This document shows, in pieces, positions 37,509 through 44,819 of a DNA stretch of 64,000 nt. The translations under genes and the position numbers were made by a program. The notes under the pieces were generated by a model. The model searched no databases and was not told where the DNA came from. It saw nothing but the letters and a program-made list of their open reading frames with translations. The first letter of the stretch is position 1, and each line of letters begins with the position of its first letter. The stretch is from Kribbella jiaozuonensis (GTDB lineage Bacteria; Actinomycetota; Actinomycetes; Propionibacteriales; Kribbellaceae), in contig NZ_SZPZ01000005.1 of the NCBI RefSeq assembly GCF_005233875.1, forward strand, positions 186,001-250,000. Direction: 5' to 3'.

Positions 37509-38405
37509 TCAAACAGCCGGCCGCCCTGCACCGAGCGCGCTGAACAGCTCGTCCCAGTGCCCGAAGATCGTCCGGCCGTGGCCCTCGCCGGGGCGGACGA
37601 TCAGCGTGGCGTCCGGGATCCGTTGGGCGAACCAACGGCCGTGTGAGGACGGCACCATTCGGTCCGTCTCGCCGTACCACAACCACGTCGGCACGGTGAG
37701 CTGCGTGGGATCCACATCCCACGCACCTCCCCAGGCCACGTTGTCACGCGCATAACCGTCGTACGACGCGAGCGCCTCACGCATGTCGGCCGCCCACACT
37801 TCACGCGCCGCCGCGTCCAGCCAGCCGAGCTCCTCCCCCGGCACTCCCTCGAAGAACGCATCAACCACGTCCGCGTCGTCGAGGCTCAGCATCCGGTCGA
37901 AGTCCTGCGCCGCCTGCTCACGGAAGCCGTCCAGCGCACCGACGACATCACCCGCATCCACCAACGCGAGGAGCGGCAGATCCGGGTCGTCCGGATCCGG
38001 CGGCTCGATCAACCGCCACGGCCCGACCCCACCCGCAAGCCCAACCGCCTTCACCCGTTGCGGATCCGCAAGCCCGGTGGCGATCGCGTACGGCCCACCT
38101 CCCGAGGCGCCCAGTACGGTGAAGTCGCCGATGCCGAACTGGTCAGCAACCAGCAAGGTGTCGTGACCAACCGATGCCAAGCTCGGCGAGGTGTACGTCG
38201 ACCCGCCGTACCCCGGCCGACTGAACGAGATCAGCCGCACCCCACACCGCCGCGCGGCCCCGTCACCGAGCGATGCCTGCAGCCGCCCGGACGGCGTCCC
38301 GTGGTGAAAGATCACCGGCTCGCCTGCCGGGTCGCCGCCTTCCCAGATCTCGACGACGCGGTCGTCCGCCAACACAATGCGTTCTGGTCTAGGCAAAATG
38401 ATCAC
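37509..38405 (-). CDS. Alpha/beta hydrolase
   Basis: 298-residue cytoplasmic hydrolase. HG motif 'VIFHHGTPSGR' (oxyanion hole), nucleophile Ser in G-A-S-G-G, acid Asp near 'WYGETDRMVP' and His in 'GEGHGRTIFGHW' complete the triad. The substrate is unknown. GTG start; TACGGT stands eight bases upstream, which suggests a leaderless mRNA. Divergent from the proline-rich membrane protein gene. Confidence 0.85.
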   Translation of the reverse strand: MIILPRPERIVLADDRVVEIWEGGDPAGEPVIFHHGTPSGRLQASLGDGAARRCGVRLISFSRPGYGGSTYTSPSLASVGHDTLLVADQFGIGDFTVLGASGGGPYAIATGLADPQRVKAVGLAGGVGPWRLIEPPDPDDPDLPLLALVDAGDVVGALDGFREQAAQDFDRMLSLDDADVVDAFFEGVPGEELGWLDAAAREVWAADMREALASYDGYARDNVAWGGAWDVDPTQLTVPTWLWYGETDRMVPSSHGRWFAQRIPDATLIVRPGEGHGRTIFGHWDELFSALGAGRPAV

Positions 38406-38466
38406 TCACCGTTACCGTAGTGGCGGATCCCGAGGGGGGCTCGGGGACCGGGGGGAAGGAATCATC

Positions 38467-39240
38467 ATGTCTCAGCAGCATCCGCACGACCCGAACCAAC
38501 CGCAGTTCCCGCAGTACCACTCACCACAGCAACCGCCGCAGCCGCCGTACCCGCCGTACCCGCGGCATCAGGCGCCGTACTCGCCGCAGCCGCCGGCACC
38601 GGGGTCGAAGAAGAAGCCGCTCTCGCAGGGTGCGAAGGTCGGGTGGGCTGTGGTGTCCGGCCTCATCCTGTTCGCCTTCGGCGCCGCGGCCGGCAACGCG
38701 GGCGCCGGCAAGCAGTCGACCGCTTCGGCGGACCTGCCCGCACCGACAATCACCGTGACGATCCCAGGCAAGCCGGTCGAGGTCACCGCCCCACCGACAA
38801 CCGTCACCGTCACAGCTCCACCCGCCAAGCCACCAACCGACACCAAACCAACCACGGCGCCGAAGACCACCAAGACCACCTACAAGAAGCTCACCGCTCG
38901 CCAATGGGCGAAGATCGCCAAGAGCCCCGACGACCACATCGGCGAGGCGTACGTCGTCTACGGCCGCGTCACGCAGTTCGACGCCGCAACCGGCGAGGAC
39001 GCCTTCCGGGCCGACGTCGACGGCGTGAAACACAAGGTGGAGTACGGCTTCGTCGACTACCCGACCAACACCGTCCTGACCAACCTCTCCGCCGACGTCT
39101 CCGACCTGGTCGAGGACGACCTCTTCCAGGCCAACATCCAGGTCCTGGGTTCCCTGTCCTACGACACCCAACTGGGCGGCGAAACAACAGTCCCGAACCT
39201 GTCCGTCATCTCACTCAAGGTCATCGGCAGCGTGAAGTAA
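38467..39240 (+). CDS. Proline-rich single-span membrane protein
   Basis: 257-residue protein. The first 50 residues are almost only Gln, Pro, His and Tyr, then a basic KKK stretch, one helix ('GWAVVSGLILFAFGAAAGNAGAG'), a Thr/Pro-rich linker (about 85-140) and a C-terminal folded domain ('LTARQWAKIAKSPDDHIGEAYVVYGRVTQFDAATGEDAFRADVDG'). This domain recurs in actinobacterial surface proteins of unknown function and looks like an OB-type fold. The topology puts the domain outside. GGAAGGA precedes the ATG. Confidence 0.75.
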   Translation: MSQQHPHDPNQPQFPQYHSPQQPPQPPYPPYPRHQAPYSPQPPAPGSKKKPLSQGAKVGWAVVSGLILFAFGAAAGNAGAGKQSTASADLPAPTITVTIPGKPVEVTAPPTTVTVTAPPAKPPTDTKPTTAPKTTKTTYKKLTARQWAKIAKSPDDHIGEAYVVYGRVTQFDAATGEDAFRADVDGVKHKVEYGFVDYPTNTVLTNLSADVSDLVEDDLFQANIQVLGSLSYDTQLGGETTVPNLSVISLKVIGSVK

Positions 39241-39248
39241 CCGCCGTC

Positions 39249-39271
39249 GGCCCGGTGCGACGCGCCGGGCC
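39249..39271 (+). terminator. Possible hairpin terminator
   Basis: 7-bp GC stem GGCCCGG / CCGGGCC with a 9-base loop, eight bases beyond the stop codon of the proline-rich protein. Confidence 0.4.
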
Positions 39272-39309
39272 CACGGGCGCCGACCACCACGAGCCCGGAC
39301 GATCGGAAC

Positions 39310-41190
39310 ATGCGCAGAATCGCCCCGTCTGCAGTCATCGTCATGCTCCTGGCCGTCATCACCCCGACAGTCCCCGCGACCGCCTCCGCTCCCGCCCGCG
39401 CGTCCGCTCAGCTCGTCGCCGACTGGACTCCCCCGTTGAGCACCCGTGGTCGCTACATCGTCGACGCCAACGGCAACCGTTTCCGCCTCAAGTCAGGCAA
39501 CTGGCACGGCGCCAGCGGTACCTGGAACGGCTCCGGCGACCAGAACGACAACTCCAACCACCATGCCGGCGAGAACAGCAACCGCATGCCGCTAGGGCTC
39601 GATCGAGCCCCGATCGCGGACATCATCTCCGGCTTTGCCGAACTCGGACTGAACAGCATCCGCCTCCAGTTCTCGAACGAAATGATCCACGACACCGCAC
39701 CGATCCCGGCCGCCGCCGTCGCCGCGAACCCGAGCCTGGCCGGCAAGACACCGCTCCAGGTGTACGACGTCGTCGTACAGCAGCTGACCGCCGCCGGATT
39801 CGCGGTCATCCTCAACAACCACACCAACACGACCCGCTGGTGTTGCGGGGTGGACGGCAACGAACGCTGGAACGCGAGCCAGTCGACCGACACCTGGGAG
39901 AACGACTGGCTGTTCATGGTCAACCGCTACAAGACCAACCCGCGCGTCGTCGGCGCCGACCTCTACAACGAGGTACGGCGCAACGTCCTCGACGACCCGA
40001 ACTGGGGCCTCGGCGACGACCACGACTGGTTCGCCGCGTCCCAGCACCTCGGCGACCGGATCCTCACCGAGGCAAACCCGAACCTGCTGATCGTTGTCGA
40101 AGGCATCAACTGGACCGGCATCCCGGTCGACGGCTTCCCGCACGACCGGCCGACACTGACCCCGGCGCGCTACCTGTCCCACACGTTGGTTGCCTCCGAC
40201 AAGCTCGTGTACTCGGCGCACTTCTACGACTACACCGGCCCACGCCACAGCGGCGCGACCGGCATGGGTGAGACGAGTGATCCGCGGTACCGCGATCTGT
40301 CGCCGGAGGAACTGATCAGTGAGCTGAACCGGCAGGCGTTCTTCGTCACCGGCGAAGAGGGTCATTTCACCGCGCCGCTCTGGATCAGCGAGTTCGGCAT
40401 CGGCCGTCAGGGGACGGGAACGTTGCAGCGTGCCTGGTTCGAGCACTTCGTCGATCAACTGATCCGCACCGACGCAGACTTCGCGTACTGGCCGCTGGTC
40501 GGCTGGCACAACACCGACGGCACCCCGGACAACGGCTGGGCCCTGCTGGCGTGGGACTCCACCGGCCACCGCATCGGCCTGTACGACGGCGACGACTGGC
40601 GCGCGCCCGCCTGGACCCGACTGATGAACGCATCGACCAAGACCGGACCGGTCGACACGGCAACGATCTGGAAGATGCTCAGCCCCGACCACGGCGACTT
40701 CGTCGAGTCCCTCCGGATGCGCGCAGCCGGCGACTGGGACAACGGCGCCCGCAAAGCCGCGTGCCCCGACGGCCTCCGCCTGATCGGCCTCAGCCACACC
40801 GCCAACCGCGGACTCTGCCGCTCCGGCGGACCGACCTCGTCGAGCGCATATGAGGTCGTGAAGGACGAGCGCCATGTCTCGTCCGACTGGGCTTCCGGCT
40901 ACACGAAGTACGAATGCCCCCCGAACTTCTACCTGACCGGCTACAGCGTCCGCGGCGCCCGCGTCTCCGCCGCCCTCTGCACAGCCACCTCCCAATCCCT
41001 CGGCTCGACCGCCCGCACCATCTGGTTCGACCGCGGCGACAACCGAACCGGCGCCGGCGGCGACTTCGCAACCGGCAACTACAAAGGCCAATGCGCCAAC
41101 GACGAATACGCCGCCGGCCTAGCCTTCACCACCCGACCCGGCTCCACCGGTACCCCGGACGCGCTGTACTGCCGCAAGCTCGCGGGATGA
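39310..41190 (+). CDS. Secreted GH5 glycoside hydrolase with Cys-rich C-terminal domain
   Basis: 626-residue secreted protein. Signal peptide about 1-34, GH5 barrel about 40-460 with acid/base Glu221 in 'DLYNEV' and nucleophile Glu361 in 'WISEFG'. The stretch 'YIVDANGNRFRLKSGNWHGASG' is the typical GH5 entry. GH5 covers cellulases, mannanases and glucosidases, so the substrate is open. Residues about 475-626 form a separate region with six spaced cysteines (AACPDG, GLCRSG, YECPPN, ALCTAT, GQCANDE, YCRKL) that I do not recognise as a named binding module. The ribosome site is weak. Confidence 0.82.
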   Translation: MRRIAPSAVIVMLLAVITPTVPATASAPARASAQLVADWTPPLSTRGRYIVDANGNRFRLKSGNWHGASGTWNGSGDQNDNSNHHAGENSNRMPLGLDRAPIADIISGFAELGLNSIRLQFSNEMIHDTAPIPAAAVAANPSLAGKTPLQVYDVVVQQLTAAGFAVILNNHTNTTRWCCGVDGNERWNASQSTDTWENDWLFMVNRYKTNPRVVGADLYNEVRRNVLDDPNWGLGDDHDWFAASQHLGDRILTEANPNLLIVVEGINWTGIPVDGFPHDRPTLTPARYLSHTLVASDKLVYSAHFYDYTGPRHSGATGMGETSDPRYRDLSPEELISELNRQAFFVTGEEGHFTAPLWISEFGIGRQGTGTLQRAWFEHFVDQLIRTDADFAYWPLVGWHNTDGTPDNGWALLAWDSTGHRIGLYDGDDWRAPAWTRLMNASTKTGPVDTATIWKMLSPDHGDFVESLRMRAAGDWDNGARKAACPDGLRLIGLSHTANRGLCRSGGPTSSSAYEVVKDERHVSSDWASGYTKYECPPNFYLTGYSVRGARVSAALCTATSQSLGSTARTIWFDRGDNRTGAGGDFATGNYKGQCANDEYAAGLAFTTRPGSTGTPDALYCRKLAG

Positions 41191-41197
41191 CTGTTGT

Positions 41198-41232
41198 CCA
41201 ACTCCGCCAGGATCGGGCCCTGGCGGAGTTGG
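41198..41232. terminator. Bidirectional hairpin terminator
   Basis: Perfect 14-bp stem CCAACTCCGCCAGG / CCTGGCGGAGTTGG with a 7-base loop between the GH5 gene and the convergent three-gene cassette. Confidence 0.8.
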
Positions 41233-41239
41233 CGTCGCG

Positions 41240-41932
41240 CTAGGACGCGTTGATCTTCTTGTCGCGGATCAGTTGCCGCGCCGCGCGGATCTCGTTGTCG
41301 CTGCTGGTGATGGCCGCGCCCATCGAGCACTCGATGTTCGTTCCACCCGACGTGGTCAACCGGAACACGTCGAGATGTACCGGCACCTGCGTCTGGTCGA
41401 CCCGGACCGGGATCGAGTCGGAGCGCGTCGAGACCGAGACGACGTCCCGGTAGAAGTACACGTCGGTGGACTCCTTCGTGCGGGCGGAGTTCACCAGCGA
41501 GACCTGGTACTTGAAGGCGTGCAGCTCCTGCTCGGCGAAGAAGATCACGATCCCCTCGCACTCGCTGGTGCGGTAGATCCCGTCCTTGCCCCGCTTCACG
41601 TCGCTGGTGCCGCCGAAGATCTTGCCGCCGACGATGACGGGCTTGATCAGTTCGACCTCGCTCTCGTCCAGGTCGAGCTTCTCGAGCGCGCGCTTCCGCA
41701 GGCCGCCCAGCGCGATGCTGATCTGGTGGTCGAAGTCGGCATCGGTGGGCCGGTCCGCCGTCTGGCGGTAGATCAGGTAGCACCCGAGCCCGATCAGCAG
41801 CAGACCGATCACCACCGGACCGAAGCTGGCGAAGAACAGCAGCAGCACGCCGATGACGATGCTGATGATGCCGGGTTTGTAGGACACCGGTTTGAAATAC
41901 TTCTCGTTCTGTGCGTAGTTGATGTCAGCCAT
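41240..41932 (-). CDS. Two-helix membrane protein of the GRDN cassette
   Basis: 230-residue protein of unknown family. The cytoplasmic N-terminus (MADINYAQNEKYFKP...) is followed by a pair of helices ('GIISIVIGVLLLFFASFGPVVIGLLLIGLGCYLIY', about 21-55) and a soluble domain of about 170 residues with strand-rich segments ('GIYRTSECEGIVIFFAEQELHAFKYQVSLV', 'DVYFYRDVVSVSTRSD', 'FRLTTSGGTNIECSMG') that read like a PH or bPH-type beta barrel. GGGAGG precedes the ATG. It is the last gene of the cassette, 78 bases after the TPR-like gene. Confidence 0.75.
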   Translation of the reverse strand: MADINYAQNEKYFKPVSYKPGIISIVIGVLLLFFASFGPVVIGLLLIGLGCYLIYRQTADRPTDADFDHQISIALGGLRKRALEKLDLDESEVELIKPVIVGGKIFGGTSDVKRGKDGIYRTSECEGIVIFFAEQELHAFKYQVSLVNSARTKESTDVYFYRDVVSVSTRSDSIPVRVDQTQVPVHLDVFRLTTSGGTNIECSMGAAITSSDNEIRAARQLIRDKKINAS

Positions 41933-42010
41933 GCCGTCCCCTCCCAGGGCAGAGCTCGAATGAAATCGGCCGACGGTGACGGACCGGGTCTACTGACCCG
42001 GCTCCCCCCA

Positions 42011-42526
42011 TCACCGGACGGCCGGCAGTGGATCTTCCACCGACAACAAGGTGAACAACGAGTCGATCCGACTCTGGGTCAGACCTTTGGCCCACGCCTC
42101 GGCGAACGACACCTGCCACGGCGCCGGCGGTCGCAGATGTTTGCGCGCGTAGTAGTCGAAGCGCAGATAGGCGAGAAAGTAATGGAACTCCGGCCGGTCT
42201 TCGAGGTCGAGCGCACCGTGAATCAGAAGATCGGCCGCCCGGACGCAACGCAGCGGCGCCAGGAACGCTTTCTTTCCGCCGAGTTCGGCAATCGCACCGA
42301 AATAGTAGTCGTCCGGGTTTCCCGGTTCGGCGGTTCGCGCCAACCGGAATTGGCCGACGGCCTCAGAAGCCATGCCATGGCGTAACTTCCACACTCCCGC
42401 GGCTCGGTGTCTCGCCGCGGTCACGTCCAGCGGTTCGACTGCGTGGTAGGTGTTGTTGTTGCCGTTGATGATCGGCGCGAAGTTGTCTCTGCCGATGCTT
42501 ACGTGGCCGTCCGCCTGATCGGTCAT
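42011..42526 (-). CDS. GRDN-motif protein with TPR-like helices
   Basis: 171-residue protein of unknown function. Residues 7-27 carry 'VSIGRDNFAPIINGNNNTY', matching the end of the upstream gene product. The rest is helical with a TPR-like first pair ('AAGVWKLRHGMASEAVGQFRLARTAEPGNPDDYYF') and aromatic-rich helices ('FHYFLAYLRFDYYARKHLRP'). It starts five bases after the upstream stop with no strong ribosome site, so translation is probably coupled. The shared motif suggests that the two proteins interact or bind the same ligand (inference). Confidence 0.7.
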   Translation of the reverse strand: MTDQADGHVSIGRDNFAPIINGNNNTYHAVEPLDVTAARHRAAGVWKLRHGMASEAVGQFRLARTAEPGNPDDYYFGAIAELGGKKAFLAPLRCVRAADLLIHGALDLEDRPEFHYFLAYLRFDYYARKHLRPPAPWQVSFAEAWAKGLTQSRIDSLFTLLSVEDPLPAVR

Positions 42527-42531
42527 GGCGG

Positions 42532-42954
42532 TCAGCGACCGAACACGGTGTTGCCGTCGCCGTTGACGATCGGTCCGCTGTTGTCTCGACCGACGTACAC
42601 CGATCTCTTGTCCGGAGCACGATCGAGCAACTCCGACAGGGTCTTGAGCAGCGCCGGGTCCGCGTCCAGCAGGTCCTCGATCACAAGCTTCAGTTGCTCG
42701 GAGGCCTTCGGCTGCGCGGGATCCGCAGCGACCGCGACGACCTGGCTTGCGATCGCCGCTTCGAGCACCGGCTGGTCTCCCCGCGTCCGCCCGCCGAGCA
42801 GCAACTGCAGGACCCGCCGCCCGAACCCGACCACCGAGTCACTGGCCGTGTCGGTGGATTTCTCCAGCACCTGCGCGCCAAATTCCCGGATCGCCGGGAT
42901 CACATACTTCATTGCCACCGCCGTGACAGCGGCAATACTGATCGGTTCCATCAT
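42532..42954 (-). CDS. GRDN-motif small protein
   Basis: 140-residue protein of unknown function. A hydrophobic N-terminal stretch (about 4-24) and a helical middle ('SEQLKLVIEDLLDADPALLKTLSELLD') lead to a C-terminal motif 'VYVGRDNSGPIVNGDGNTV'. Similar G-D/R-N-x-G...G-D/N-N repeats end many actinobacterial proteins found with NACHT, effector-associated or trypsin-like conflict modules (family knowledge; no search done). First gene of the three-gene cassette; GGGGGCG precedes the ATG pair. Confidence 0.7.
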   Translation of the reverse strand: MMEPISIAAVTAVAMKYVIPAIREFGAQVLEKSTDTASDSVVGFGRRVLQLLLGGRTRGDQPVLEAAIASQVVAVAADPAQPKASEQLKLVIEDLLDADPALLKTLSELLDRAPDKRSVYVGRDNSGPIVNGDGNTVFGR

Positions 42955-43184
42955 TCGCCCCCGCGATCATCGGATTCCTGTGGTACTGCATTCCGACGAT
43001 CCCCAGAGCTTACGGAAATGCACAGCCACCCCTTTACAGTCTGTAACATCGCGGGGCGGATGCGGACCGTTACAGGCAGTTTTCTACCATCCTGGCAAAT
43101 TCGGGGGCGCGATCTTTCCGCCGAACGTTTGTCCGGTCGGCACCGGGACGTAGGCTGCTGGCACCACCTGACCTGGGGAGCCCC
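42955..43184. promoter_or_regulatory. Divergent region between the GRDN cassette and GH20
   Basis: 230 bases containing the 13-base perfect palindrome TTACAGTCTGTAA (43034-43046) and a half-copy TTACAGGCAG (43070-43079). No -35/-10 pair is convincing on either strand. A dimeric regulator could act on either gene from here. Confidence 0.5.
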
Positions 43185-44774
43185 GTGAACCTTCCTGTCA
43201 TTCCCGCACCCGCCTCCTCGTCGGCATCCAACGGCTCGTTCGCTGTCGGCGCGGGGCACGGCATCGCCGCGCCACCTGCCGAGCTCGCCGGGGTTGCCGA
43301 GCGTTTCGCCGCCGACGTCGCGCTCGACACCGGCCTCACGTTGACCGGCGACACCGGCATCACGCTCGCGCTCGAGCCCGTTGACGACGTACCAACAGCC
43401 AACGGAGTGCGTGCTGATGGCGGTGAGGTCGACGAGCGCCACGGCCTGGAGATCATCGACGACGGCATTCGAGTGTGGGGGTCGACGCCGGAGGCAGTCC
43501 ATCGGGGCCTCACGTCGCTGCGCCAGTTGATCTCCGCACATCTGCAGGACGGGGTCGCGGTCCTGCCCGCAGGTCGGATCGTCGACGGGCCGCGGTTTGC
43601 GTGGCGTGGGTTGTCGCTTGATGTCGTGCGGACGTTTCACGGGCCGGACGAAGTGCGCCGCATCATCGACATGCTGAGCCTGTACAAGCTGAACGTGCTC
43701 CATCTGCACCTCACGGACGACCAGGGCTGGCGGGTTGAAGTGCCGTCGCGGCCTGCTCTCACGGATGTTGCGGCGAAGGGGGCGATCGACGACCGGCCTG
43801 GCGGGTACTACTCGCGGTCGGAGTTGGCTGAGTTGGTGGCGTACGCCGCCGAGCGGTTCGTGACTGTCGTGCCGGAGATCGACATGCCGGGGCACACCAC
43901 CTCGGTCTTCACGGCGTACCCGGAGCTTGCTCCGGCGCAGATCCGGACCGTTGACCTGGGCAACGGCGCGAGTATGCAACTGAGCACGATGCAGCCCGGG
44001 CTCGACGAGACCTGGGCGTTCGTGGAGGACGTGCTGGACGCGATCATTCCGCAGTTCCCGCAGTCGGCCTTCGTGCACATCGGTGGTGACGAGGCGTGGG
44101 GGATGTCCGACGAGGATCACGCTGCATTCGTCGAACGGGCCGCAGCTCTGGTCCGCGCTCGTGGCAAGCAGGTCGTCGGCTGGCAGGAGATCGCGCGTGC
44201 CGCCATCGACCCCGCGGACGTGGTCCAGTACTGGATGGACGTCGATCTCGACTCCATGGACACCGCCTCCGCGCCGTCCGACCTGCCGGACGACCTGCTC
44301 CCGATCCTGGTCGAGGGTCTCCAGAAGGCACAGCACGACGTACCGAAGGCGCTCGCCGCCGGCGCCCGCATCCTCGCCTCTCCGACAACCTGGCTGTACT
44401 TCGACCGCCCCCACAAGGACGCCACGAGTGACCCTGCCCAGGAGGAGGCCCGCAAACGTCTCGGCCTCCAGTTCTACGGACCGGCGTCGATCCAGGACGG
44501 GATCTCCTGGGACCCGGTGGAGAGCCTGCGCGGTGTCGACTCCGTCGAGCAGGTGATCGGTGTCGAGGCCGCGATCTGGTGCGAGTCGATCGTCACGAGC
44601 CAGGACCTCGAACTGATGCTCCTCCCCCGTCTCCCCGGCGCCGCGGAGAAGGGCTGGTCCCACGAGACCGTCACCGACTGGGCGGAGTACTCCGCACGCC
44701 TCGCGCACCAATCCCAGGCCTGGCGCAACCGCACCTGGACGTGGCTGAAGTCAACCGAGGTCGACTGGAAATAG
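43185..44774 (+). CDS. GH20 beta-N-acetylhexosaminidase
   Basis: 529-residue enzyme without a signal peptide, so cytoplasmic. An N-terminal GH20b-like domain (about 5-135) precedes the GH20 barrel; the substrate-assisted catalytic pair Asp302-Glu303 is in HIGGDEAW, and 'LNVLHLHLTDDQGWRVE' and 'VPEIDMPGHT' are standard. It would release GlcNAc or GalNAc from imported oligosaccharides. GTG start with GGGGAG upstream. A strong terminator follows. Confidence 0.9.
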   Translation: MNLPVIPAPASSSASNGSFAVGAGHGIAAPPAELAGVAERFAADVALDTGLTLTGDTGITLALEPVDDVPTANGVRADGGEVDERHGLEIIDDGIRVWGSTPEAVHRGLTSLRQLISAHLQDGVAVLPAGRIVDGPRFAWRGLSLDVVRTFHGPDEVRRIIDMLSLYKLNVLHLHLTDDQGWRVEVPSRPALTDVAAKGAIDDRPGGYYSRSELAELVAYAAERFVTVVPEIDMPGHTTSVFTAYPELAPAQIRTVDLGNGASMQLSTMQPGLDETWAFVEDVLDAIIPQFPQSAFVHIGGDEAWGMSDEDHAAFVERAAALVRARGKQVVGWQEIARAAIDPADVVQYWMDVDLDSMDTASAPSDLPDDLLPILVEGLQKAQHDVPKALAAGARILASPTTWLYFDRPHKDATSDPAQEEARKRLGLQFYGPASIQDGISWDPVESLRGVDSVEQVIGVEAAIWCESIVTSQDLELMLLPRLPGAAEKGWSHETVTDWAEYSARLAHQSQAWRNRTWTWLKSTEVDWK

Positions 44775-44779
44775 CAGAA

Positions 44780-44807
44780 GGGGCGGACCCGGCAACAGGT
44801 CCGCCCC
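44780..44807. terminator. Bidirectional hairpin terminator
   Basis: Perfect 10-bp stem GGGGCGGACC / GGTCCGCCCC with an 8-base loop between the convergent GH20 and GH27 genes; it ends the alpha-galactoside operon. Confidence 0.8.
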
Positions 44808-44819
44808 TCCGATCAACTG

